DNA of 29,249 bases from a virus. The stretch spans positions 1-29,249 of IMG/VR virus record IMGVR_UViG_3300034021_001435, one strand, 5' to 3'. Both the position numbers and the translations under genes were made by a program. Below the pieces are notes generated by a model. The model searched no databases and was not told the DNA's origin. It was given only the letters and a program-made list of their open reading frames with translations. Shown piece after piece: positions 23,757 through 29,249 of the stretch (position 1 is its first letter; each line of letters starts with the position of its first letter).

Positions 23757-24527
23757 TTATTGTTTTAAGGGAGAAAAATTAAATGGAGTATCCACTAATT
23801 CAAACTCATATCCATGAACACAATCTTTTCCTAAAAATGGTCTTGAAAATGAATCCTCAATCAATTCTTCCCATCTTCTTTCATTCTTATGTCCCCACCC
23901 TGAAACCTTTTTAAGAAGTTGTGCTTTTGTTCTTACCCATGAAAAATGATGAATATAGACATTATCCTGATATTTCACATTGAATAAACTTGTTACATTA
24001 TCAATAACAGCGTGACCACCTCTATCATATTTTGTAAAGACATTTCTTTTATTTAGAACATTCCTTGCAACAATCATATGTGCTTGTTCTAAAGTTTTAC
24101 TTCTATATTTGAAATCTCTGAAATACCAGTACATACTCAAAGAATAACTTTTATAGGAAGTCCAAAACTCATTGAAATTCTTTCTATATGAATTTAAAAA
24201 CAAATCACCATCTATAATTTCATCAGAATCTATTTGCATAATGTAATCTGTTTTACATTTCTCAATCCCTATCCATCTTGAATAGCAATTCCAATAAAAA
24301 TCAAATGGTATATTATCATGCCATTGGTATTCAAGAATATCAATGTTTTTATACTGAGAGCAAAATGATTTTAAGTTATCTATACTTTCCTTATTTTCAG
24401 GTTCCCCATTGTACAAATGGCTTGAAACTGATATGAAAATATTATTTGCAAATTTTTGACACTGGCGTATATTTTCTTCAATGAAAATTTCATCAAGAGT
24501 GCAATAAGGTATAACAACATCTATCAT
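23757..24527 (-). CDS. Glycosyltransferase, family-2-like (GT-A fold)
   Basis: This 256-residue protein begins with a GT-A type strand and loop (MIDVVIPYCTLDEIFIEENI). It carries a D-S-D motif at Asp100-Ser-Asp102 within YIMQIDSDEIIDGDLF. That is the DXD-type site that binds the nucleotide-sugar and metal in family-2 enzymes. The preceding helix, FYWNCYSRWIGIEKCKTDY, corresponds to the conserved segment before the DXD. A downstream YIHHFSWVRTKAQLLKKVSG stretch resembles the H-x-x-W/R region found in related glycosyltransferases. It may modify virion proteins, modified DNA bases or host surface sugars. Its place between gp4-like and portal genes favours a virion target, but that is inference. 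It ends 13 bases before the next gene and starts three bases after the nuclease stop. Confidence 0.85.
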   Translation of the reverse strand: MIDVVIPYCTLDEIFIEENIRQCQKFANNIFISVSSHLYNGEPENKESIDNLKSFCSQYKNIDILEYQWHDNIPFDFYWNCYSRWIGIEKCKTDYIMQIDSDEIIDGDLFLNSYRKNFNEFWTSYKSYSLSMYWYFRDFKYRSKTLEQAHMIVARNVLNKRNVFTKYDRGGHAVIDNVTSLFNVKYQDNVYIHHFSWVRTKAQLLKKVSGWGHKNERRWEELIEDSFSRPFLGKDCVHGYEFELVDTPFNFSPLKQ

Positions 24528-24530
24528 AGT

Positions 24531-25025
24531 TTATCTCGTAAATGGCCAATTCTCTTCTGTTAAGACTACATATTTCATGTTTCTATCAAGTGCCCACTTC
24601 ATAGCGGCTATTTGCTTTGCTTTGTTTACATGATACATTTTTGTCAGTTCAGCATGTCGTATCAATTTTTTTTCAGTAACTCTACCCTCTAAAATAGGTT
24701 CTTTACTGATTTGATTGCTAGGTTTAATTTCTACAATATAACGATTTATTTTGTTTTCATTATCTAAAACCTCAATAAAAAAATCAACATTATAGATATG
24801 TTCTTTATGGTCAATAGGAGAAACATACTTTATTTTTACAGGTTCTGAACCCCATCTTATGATTTGTGGAGTCAAGTCGCAAAGAATCATAAACTTCCTT
24901 TCCCAAGATGAACGAAATATAACAACTCTTGGATCACCAGCATATTTTTCGGGATTATGAACTTTGTAGTAGCCTTGTACAAATGGACCCTTTGAGTTCG
25001 GTTTTAATTTCTTAATATCTCTCAT
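24531..25025 (-). CDS. Head-completion nuclease, T4 gp4-like (TnsA-like endonuclease fold)
   Basis: This 164-residue protein matches T4 gp4 (150 residues), needed to finish DNA-filled heads before tail joining. Signature segments are NPEKYAGDPRVVIFRSSWER (24-43) with Glu42, then a strand with VDFFIEV (80-86, Asp81) and IVEIKPSNQ (97-105, Glu99 and Lys101). Together these form the E...D...E-X-K catalytic arrangement of TnsA-like/PD-(D/E)XK nucleases. The final part has the usual helix and strand: NKAKQIAAMKWALDRN, then YVVLTEENWPF. It starts at ATG 25025, opposite the plus-strand island, and leads the unit nuclease - glycosyltransferase - unknown - portal. Its own promoter is not clear in the 63-base divergent gap. 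Confidence 0.88.
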   Translation of the reverse strand: MRDIKKLKPNSKGPFVQGYYKVHNPEKYAGDPRVVIFRSSWERKFMILCDLTPQIIRWGSEPVKIKYVSPIDHKEHIYNVDFFIEVLDNENKINRYIVEIKPSNQISKEPILEGRVTEKKLIRHAELTKMYHVNKAKQIAAMKWALDRNMKYVVLTEENWPFTR

Positions 25026-25047
25026 AAAATATCGTTTTTCTGTTTTA

Positions 25048-25055
25048 GATATATA
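25048..25055 (+). promoter_or_regulatory. Putative promoter element GATATATA (plus strand)
   Basis: TTTTAGATATATATTC lies 33 bases before the ATG at 25089, in the 63-base divergent spacer. It is the plus-strand form of the element seen before minus-strand units, with T instead of G after the core. The spacer must also hold whatever drives the gp4-like unit. Confidence 0.5.
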
Positions 25056-25088
25056 TTCATTATATGTTTCACAATTATTTTTTATTAT

Positions 25089-25451
25089 ATGTCACAAAAA
25101 AGATTTCTTAGAGATGCCAAAAGTGTTTTTAAGGAAATACAAAAAGAATTAATAAGTCCAGAAGAAGAAGAGGTTTTCCAAAAGGTTGCCGAAAGGTTAA
25201 ATGTTTCCTATGAATCTGATAAAATCAAAGAAGAGGAAGCAAATAAAAGAAAACCAAAGAAAAAAGCAGTTACATTAGATGAAGAAACTCTTACATTTGC
25301 AAATCAAACCCAATTGTTAAGAGCAATACTTTCAAATGATATGGCTAGAAGGGAGAGTTTGGGCGAATTCGTAAAAAACCTTATTAAAGAAGAATGGAAA
25401 AGGTTATTCTCAACATACGAAAACTTGAGAAAAGATATTGATAATGAATAA
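25089..25451 (+). CDS. Small charged hypothetical protein
   Basis: This 120-residue, mainly helical protein is rich in Lys and Glu. An N-terminal helix (KRFLRDAKSVFKEIQKELIS) leads into a very charged middle (KIKEEEANKRKPKKKAV) and a C-terminal helix (GEFVKNLIKEEWKRLF). There is no membrane segment or recognised motif. It is the first gene of a three-gene plus-strand island, divergent from the gp4-like nuclease. The leader before ATG 25089 is A/T-only with no Shine-Dalgarno. T4-type small terminase subunits are also small and helical, but nothing specific supports that assignment. Function not recognised. Confidence 0.75.
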   Translation: MSQKRFLRDAKSVFKEIQKELISPEEEEVFQKVAERLNVSYESDKIKEEEANKRKPKKKAVTLDEETLTFANQTQLLRAILSNDMARRESLGEFVKNLIKEEWKRLFSTYENLRKDIDNE

Positions 25452-25476
25452 CAAAGTAAATTCTGACTAATAATTT

Positions 25477-25485
25477 GATATATAG
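25477..25485 (+). promoter_or_regulatory. Putative promoter element GATATATAG (plus strand)
   Basis: TTTGATATATAGATAA is centred in the 61-base gap before the ATG at 25513, 28 bases from the core to the start codon. Its flanks match the minus-strand copy before 21396. Confidence 0.6.
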
Positions 25486-25512
25486 ATAATATCAATTAAA
25501 ATATATTTCACT

Positions 25513-25704
25513 ATGAAAACATTTACACAAACAACTGAACAATTTCGTAAGCGAATCTATGAACAAGATGCCGATGCTGCGAAAGAACAAGCTGCAAAAA
25601 ACTATTTAACTAAATTATATGAGTTCAACATTAATTCAATTACCGAACTCAATGAAGAAGAAATAGTTGAATTTATTCATGGACTCAAATCTTTAGAGAG
25701 ATAA
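25513..25704 (+). CDS. Small hypothetical protein with tag-like start
   Basis: This 63-residue helical protein begins MKTFTQTTEQFRKRIYEQDA. That is reminiscent of the tagged leaders elsewhere (aromatic residues, then I-Y-E at 15-17), though the polar character and absent N-E make it a weak case. The rest is acidic and helical (ELNEEEIVEFIHGLKSLE). It could be a prohead core peptide comparable in size to T4 gp67 (80 residues), which is only a size analogy. It has its own upstream GATATATAG element, no Shine-Dalgarno, and ends one base before the next start codon. Confidence 0.7.
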   Translation: MKTFTQTTEQFRKRIYEQDADAAKEQAAKNYLTKLYEFNINSITELNEEEIVEFIHGLKSLER

Positions 25705-25705
25705 T

Positions 25706-26035
25706 ATGTTACAATTCATTCGACAAATTTTTAAGAAAAAGTCGAAACCACTAAAAACTATTGAAATAATTGATGATTTGGAAGATAATAGTCCAAAGAT
25801 GCACAATTTTCAAGAATTTACAGATAAAAAGTATTGTACAATTTTAGAGAGAGTAAATTCAAAAAGCGATTGCAGTTATGATACCTTAAAAATTGCTTGG
25901 AGATGTCAAAATCGTATAAAACCTGGTGATTTAATCATATTGAATAGAAATGGAAATTTCAAAACTTTAAGACTTCTAAAAATCCTAAAAGAAGACCCTG
26001 ACGAAAAAATAGGAATAGTTTCGACACTTAAATAA
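25706..26035 (+). CDS. Small hypothetical protein, last of the plus-strand island
   Basis: This 109-residue protein has a hydrophobic and basic start (MLQFIRQIFKKKSKP) that might touch membrane. An acidic linker (IIDDLEDN) follows, then a C-terminal beta-rich part (IKPGDLIILNRNGNFKTLRL). The G-D-h-h-h-L-N segment looks like a small barrel, but no family is assigned. The ATG follows the preceding stop by one base, with AGAGAGA nearby as a possible ribosome-binding site, so translation is probably coupled. It ends at a strong hairpin that terminates the island. Confidence 0.72.
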   Translation: MLQFIRQIFKKKSKPLKTIEIIDDLEDNSPKMHNFQEFTDKKYCTILERVNSKSDCSYDTLKIAWRCQNRIKPGDLIILNRNGNFKTLRLLKILKEDPDEKIGIVSTLK

Positions 26036-26060
26036 AAAGCCCATCAAATGATGGGCTTTT
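26035..26060 (+). terminator. Strong rho-independent terminator, probably bidirectional
   Basis: A perfect inverted repeat (AAAAGCCCATCA and TGATGGGCTTTT, two-base spacer) follows the last codon of the plus-strand island. TTTTTTATTA lies on one side and an A-run on the other. The minus-strand gene at 26081-26827 converges here, so the hairpin can end both transcripts. Confidence 0.88.
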
Positions 26061-26080
26061 TTATTAGATATGTTTAACAA

Positions 26081-26827
26081 TTAGGATATTGTTGCACCTA
26101 ATACATTTGTCAAAATCCAAGTAGTTCCTGTCCAACGAAGTTGAACTGATTGATAATCATAAGGAGAATTACTGAAATTCACAGTCTCTGTTGTAAGATT
26201 AGCAATATTTATATTATCCAAATACACACCTGAAACTACGCCAGTTTTAACAATAATTTCAAGTGTTTGACCAGTTGTATTACCTACAGGTAATTCAAAT
26301 GAAATTATATCTTTTGTTGTACCATTATATGTAGTAAAGTCAAGCAAAATTGAATGAACACCTGTAACTGCAAGAGTTGCTTGTGTTCCACTTACAGTCG
26401 CATATGATGCTGGATCTGCCGCTTCTATAAATGAATTACCAAAATCTTTACAAACAATTTCTCCATCTAAAACAAGTTTACCACTAATGTCTAATTTATT
26501 TGAAGCATTAGATAGTAATACATCACCACCTGTTACAGTAATTCCTGTTGAAGCTGTAATGGAAGTAGAAGTCAATCCACTTGTTCCACTTATAGATAAA
26601 TTTCCACCAAATACACCAGATGCCTCACATGTAAAAAGGGTTGTAGATGTTGGATTTGAACCTCTTTCTACATAAGATGAAGTTGTTGTCAAAGCACCCG
26701 TAGATGAATTCAAATAACCTTCAATTGCATCAATAGATGTCTTTACTGCTGTAAAGTTGTTATTTATTATTGTTCTTGAAGCCGAAAATGAATTCGTAGC
26801 TAAAATTGTTTGTAATGTGATTGCCAT
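26081..26827 (-). CDS. Fiber-like beta-structured virion protein
   Basis: This 248-residue protein begins with a helical segment (TIINNNFTAVKTSIDAIEGY, about 19-38) of the N-x-N-F-x-x-h-K-x-x-I-D-x-I-E type common at the start of phage fiber and head-decoration proteins. Long Ser/Thr/Gly-rich repetitive beta sequence follows (for example GTSGLTSTSITASTGITVTG), then a globular end (VQLRWTGTTWILTNVLGATI). Such composition is typical of trimeric fibers or capsid decorations. No host-binding domain can be named. It is a single-gene unit with its own GATATATAG element and shares the terminator at 26035-26060 with the convergent island. Its low-charge composition differs from its neighbours. Confidence 0.75.
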   Translation of the reverse strand: MAITLQTILATNSFSASRTIINNNFTAVKTSIDAIEGYLNSSTGALTTTSSYVERGSNPTSTTLFTCEASGVFGGNLSISGTSGLTSTSITASTGITVTGGDVLLSNASNKLDISGKLVLDGEIVCKDFGNSFIEAADPASYATVSGTQATLAVTGVHSILLDFTTYNGTTKDIISFELPVGNTTGQTLEIIVKTGVVSGVYLDNINIANLTTETVNFSNSPYDYQSVQLRWTGTTWILTNVLGATIS

Positions 26828-26854
26828 ATCTTTATTGGATTTTTATATTTATTC

Positions 26855-26862
26855 TATATATC
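26855..26862 (-). promoter_or_regulatory. Putative late promoter element GATATATAG
   Basis: The minus strand reads ACAGATATATAGAATAAA, 27 bases before the ATG at 26827, in the 55-base gap after the stop of the MazG-like fusion gene. Confidence 0.6.
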
Positions 26863-26882
26863 TGTTCTGAAAAAATATTTTT

Positions 26883-27533
26883 TTATTGTTGAACGACAAA
26901 CCAGCTATGTCCTGATTTTAAGTCTATATCTTCGCATTTTTCATATGACCATTCAAGATCCGAAGAACTTGATGATGTCCATTTTTTTGATTGAATTAAA
27001 ATAACTTTATAAGTGTTTTTAGAAATTACTTGGCTTGTTAAAAATTGATACTGAATATAAGGTTCAGTCTCATTATAGACATAAAGATATCCATTCAATT
27101 TTACACTTATTGACTCACTAAATGTCAAATTAAATGAAGAATCCTCATTTTTAGTAATATTTACTTTAGTATGAGGTTTTTTATATTCTTTTGGTTTTTC
27201 TTGAACTTGCGGATGCGAAGAAGAATCCTCAAGCAAACATTTTAGTAATACAAGATAAATAATAGCATCATTGATTCTTTCTTCAATAGGTTCAGATGTA
27301 GTGGAAGGCATTTCAGGGTTTTTACCTATTGCTCCTAATATTGACATGGCTTGTTTTCCAAAATATACACCCCACTTTTGAAAGGGAGTAAGTCCTAATA
27401 CTTCCGCATCTTGACTTTTGAAATTTGATAAGGCATCAACATTTGTAGCATAATCTTTGGCTTTACCATATTGTAAATTCAAACAAGAATCAAATATTTC
27501 TTTGAATATTTCATTTTTTCTTTCGTGTATCAT
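26883..27533 (-). CDS. DUF1599/MazG-like domain fused to a beta-rich C-terminal domain
   Basis: Residues about 1-105 of this 216-residue protein follow the DUF1599 (nucleotide-modification-associated) pattern, related to all-alpha MazG nucleotide pyrophosphatases. It contains CLNLQYGKAKDYATNVDALS, then NFK, GLTPFQKWGVYFGKQAMSIL and EPIEERINDAIIYLVLLKCL. The E-x-x-x-x-R-I-x-D-A-I-x-Y motif is the usual metal-site helix. A Lys/Pro/Ser linker (106-120) leads to a beta-rich domain of about 95 residues with SDLEWSYEKCEDID near the end, which I do not recognise. In phages this domain often lies near head genes. Catalytic activity is uncertain, because the acidic residues are only partly matched by eye. 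Confidence 0.75.
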   Translation of the reverse strand: MIHERKNEIFKEIFDSCLNLQYGKAKDYATNVDALSNFKSQDAEVLGLTPFQKWGVYFGKQAMSILGAIGKNPEMPSTTSEPIEERINDAIIYLVLLKCLLEDSSSHPQVQEKPKEYKKPHTKVNITKNEDSSFNLTFSESISVKLNGYLYVYNETEPYIQYQFLTSQVISKNTYKVILIQSKKWTSSSSSDLEWSYEKCEDIDLKSGHSWFVVQQ

Positions 27534-27582
27534 TTTCGTCTATATGGAATGTAAATAAAACTATTCTTCAAATATACATAAT

Positions 27583-27885
27583 TTAATTGAAATCTCTCCA
27601 TTTTTTTGAAAGAGCAAAATTATTATGTTTCTTAATATTTTTAACTGAATCTATTAGATAATTGATAAGTATTTCCATCATACTTAATAATGCCACTCTT
27701 TTTGTTTCTGCAACAAAGGTTGCACTTATACTCTTTTCAAGAACATTATTTCTATAATCAAAACCTATATTTTTGATTTCATTTTTTCTCGAAAGAGCAA
27801 AGTCCTTTAATGTGGGTCTTATGTCTCCATCTGTGACATCTAAATATTTTTCCCAAAATTGTGAATTAGATATTTCATCTCTCAT
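27583..27885 (-). CDS. Small hypothetical protein
   Basis: This 100-residue helical protein starts acidic (MRDEISNSQFWEKYLDVTDG) and becomes basic (SVKNIKKHNNFALSKKWRDF). The amphipathic helix VALLSMMEILINYLIDSVKN in its C-terminal third is hydrophobic but too polar to be a clear membrane anchor. The gene is preceded by GATATATAG at 27906-27913 and precedes the DUF1599-like gene with a 49-base gap. No family was recognised. Confidence 0.72.
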   Translation of the reverse strand: MRDEISNSQFWEKYLDVTDGDIRPTLKDFALSRKNEIKNIGFDYRNNVLEKSISATFVAETKRVALLSMMEILINYLIDSVKNIKKHNNFALSKKWRDFN

Positions 27886-27905
27886 AGTGTTGGTTCATTT
27901 GAATC

Positions 27906-27913
27906 TATATATC
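27906..27913 (-). promoter_or_regulatory. Putative late promoter element GATATATAG
   Basis: The minus strand reads AATTGATATATAGATTC, 20 bases before the ATG at 27885. It lies only two bases beyond the end of the preceding acidic-protein gene, so the gap is almost entirely the element plus a short leader. Confidence 0.6.
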
Positions 27914-27915
27914 AA

Positions 27916-28314
27916 TTATTCTTCTTCATCTAAAGAATCTTTAATTCCTAAATCAGCTAAATTTTCTATTCCTGACTTTTCATCTTCGTTAGAAATTTCA
28001 ATTTCTATCGGAGGAACATATTCAATTATGTTCTTGCATATGAATTCATATAATTCATAAGGAATCTTTGATTCTTGTAATGCATTTGGCTGACCATTTT
28101 CATCTACATTATCTTTACCTATACAATTCTCTAATTCTTCTCTATAATTAACAGATATTTGATAAAGAATTGTTCTCATTGCACTTTGTCTTAGCATTTC
28201 TTCAATTTCATCAGGAATTATACCATCTTCAATTTTTATGGTATTTAACTTATCATCATCTAATTGCATCCATACATTAGATGGGACATTGTTCGGTGTT
28301 TCCATATTTTCCAT
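27916..28314 (-). CDS. Small acidic hypothetical protein
   Basis: This 132-residue protein is strongly acidic, with Asp/Glu-rich ends (for example KIEDGIIPDEIEEMLRQ and GIKDSLDEEE) and a helical centre (AMRTILYQISVNYREELENC). It has no membrane segment or nameable motif. The chosen ATG at 28314 precedes a second in-frame ATG three codons in, so either could be used. It follows the 275-residue gene by nine bases and so is probably co-transcribed. Acidic proteins in head clusters can be scaffold-like, but nothing here proves it. Confidence 0.75.
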   Translation of the reverse strand: MENMETPNNVPSNVWMQLDDDKLNTIKIEDGIIPDEIEEMLRQSAMRTILYQISVNYREELENCIGKDNVDENGQPNALQESKIPYELYEFICKNIIEYVPPIEIEISNEDEKSGIENLADLGIKDSLDEEE

Positions 28315-28323
28315 AATTTTATG

Positions 28324-29151
28324 TTATGTTTGTAAAAAGCGTAAGTAATAAAATTCAGGTTTATATCCAACTTTCTCAAGAGCATACTCTTGTGTAAGAT
28401 TTAACGATAATGTTTTATTTTTTTCTACAACATTGATATTTGTAGAATTATAGATAATTACAATACCAGGTGTTAAATCTTCTGAAACTTGAGAACTCAC
28501 AATTAAACATAAAGAATCATTCTCTAAATAATTAGGTATAATTTCAACTTTAATTCTTTTATGATTAATTACTATATATTCTTCCTGAATATATTGTTCT
28601 AATTTTTGATAAATACTTTTAGATAAAAGAATATGTTTTAACCCTACATTATTCAATTCTTTAAGAACTGAATCACAATATTCCAATCTAAATTTAATTG
28701 CATCTGAATTGGTTAAATCAGAAATAGTAAAATTACCTATAGTTTGTTTTATTTGACCATATCCACCAGCAGTAATTCTGCCCATATCTGACATCAAATA
28801 AAGAACTTCTTTATTTAATTCTTTTATCATTTCATTGTGCAAAATAGTAACACCACTCTGAATAAGAAAATCTCTATCATTTGAAGATAACTCTTCTTCA
28901 CTAAAATGAAGTGTTTTCTGAATTTTTTTATTAGTTTGAACAACAGAGTATAAATCTTCTTTTCTAAAATTTATAGTGTTTTTGAATAGATGCGGTATTA
29001 TATTTTTTGTATGTATTCTTGCTGTTTGATGACCATCAAGATAATAATGAGCAACATTTTCAAAAGAACTCATTATTGGTCTTAATTTCAAAACATTTTC
29101 TTTATGTTTAGAAAAATACTCTGAAATCTTATTTGATATTTCTTTTATCAT
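28324..29151 (-). CDS. Hypothetical protein of the structural cluster
   Basis: This 275-residue protein has a helical N-terminal half (SEYFSKHKENVLKLRPIMSS). A central stretch (GRITAGGYGQIKQTIGNFTI) is followed by an alternating helix/strand C-terminal half (IKVEIIPNYLENDSLCLIVS; LTPGIVIIYNSTNINVV). The C-terminal arrangement is loosely like the P-domain and A-domain segments of HK97-fold capsid-related proteins, a low-confidence impression. The ATG overlaps the TGA of the upstream gene (ATGA), so translation is probably coupled. No family was named. Confidence 0.78.
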   Translation of the reverse strand: MIKEISNKISEYFSKHKENVLKLRPIMSSFENVAHYYLDGHQTARIHTKNIIPHLFKNTINFRKEDLYSVVQTNKKIQKTLHFSEEELSSNDRDFLIQSGVTILHNEMIKELNKEVLYLMSDMGRITAGGYGQIKQTIGNFTISDLTNSDAIKFRLEYCDSVLKELNNVGLKHILLSKSIYQKLEQYIQEEYIVINHKRIKVEIIPNYLENDSLCLIVSSQVSEDLTPGIVIIYNSTNINVVEKNKTLSLNLTQEYALEKVGYKPEFYYLRFLQT

Positions 29152-29249
29152 TCTGAAAGCGGATCAAATGTATAATTAACAAAGTTTTCTTTTTCTGGTT
29201 TATTTGTCCATAAATTCGCAGACCATCCAAATTCATCTGACCAAGCATC
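29148..29249 (-). CDS. C-terminal fragment of an upstream gene
   Basis: A minus-strand frame enters from the window edge and gives 33 residues ending GWSANLWTNKPEKENFVNYT followed by FDPLSE and TGA at 29150-29148. Its stop overlaps the next start codon by four bases, the same coupling style seen elsewhere. The fragment is too short to assign a function. Confidence 0.7.
   Translation of the reverse strand, partial: DAWSDEFGWSANLWTNKPEKENFVNYTFDPLSE

Noticed and set aside
25089-25451. Small terminase subunit (gp16-like) for the 120-residue protein
   Set aside because: Size and helical content fit loosely, but there is no DNA-binding or oligomerisation motif and no large terminase gene beside it.
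27538-27547. CCATATAGAC on the minus strand before the DUF1599-like gene
   Set aside because: It shares ATATAGA with the late element but lacks GATATATA and sits too close to the ATG at 27533 compared with the 20-33 base spacing elsewhere.
27773-28060. 95-codon open frame on the plus strand
   Set aside because: It covers parts of two minus-strand genes and the promoter element between them, with no supporting signals.

Overview
This window looks like a late-gene segment of a large T4-like contractile-tailed phage (myovirus). The DNA is AT-rich (about 30% G+C by eye). Genes are packed tightly with overlapping or nearly touching ends, and nearly all lie on the minus strand. Two products are recognisably T4-family: a gp20-type portal (21473-23113) and a gp4-type head-completion nuclease (24531-25025). 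Most start codons lack a Shine-Dalgarno sequence and sit behind A/T-rich leaders. That habit is typical of Bacteroidota, so a Bacteroidota host is my best guess, but it is an inference.

Reading in the direction of minus-strand transcription (high to low coordinates), 29249-26081 holds the end of one gene, three unrecognised small or medium genes, a MazG/DUF1599-like protein fused to a beta-rich domain, and a fiber-like beta-structured protein. A three-gene plus-strand island (25089-26035) interrupts the minus-strand array and ends at a strong hairpin terminator. From 25025 to 21473 come the gp4-like nuclease, a family-2-type glycosyltransferase, an unrecognised conserved-looking protein and the portal.

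From 21396 down to 444 is the remarkable part: 17 consecutive minus-strand genes, nearly all beginning with a short peptide of one design. It has one to three aromatic residues followed by a hydrophobic-X-Glu site, most often (L/I/V)-N-E, within the first 10-40 residues. This closely resembles the N-terminal capsid-targeting sequence of T4 internal head proteins (IPI-III, Alt), which the gp21 prohead protease removes after (L/I)-X-E. I infer that the block encodes proteins packaged inside the capsid and delivered with the DNA. Six of them carry peptidoglycan-binding-like domains, two of which also carry M15-type D,D-/L,D-peptidase domains. About six have predicted transmembrane segments, one has a long coiled coil, two have ankyrin repeats, one is a flavodoxin-fold protein and one has a SWIM-type zinc finger. 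Together these could breach or bridge the host envelope during DNA entry and then act in the cytoplasm. The block sits just downstream of the portal, where T4 keeps its prohead core, protease and capsid genes.

A motif, GATATATA (usually followed by G), precedes nine transcription-unit heads at 20-33 bases from the start codon, on both strands. It is a plausible phage-specific late promoter. It divides the tagged block into five units starting near 21396, 16992, 11965, 6859 and 1184. Rho-independent terminators are visible at 6900-6931, 21432-21458 and 26035-26060. No intergenic stretch exceeds 300 bases, and I saw no tRNA, CRISPR array or insertion sequence.
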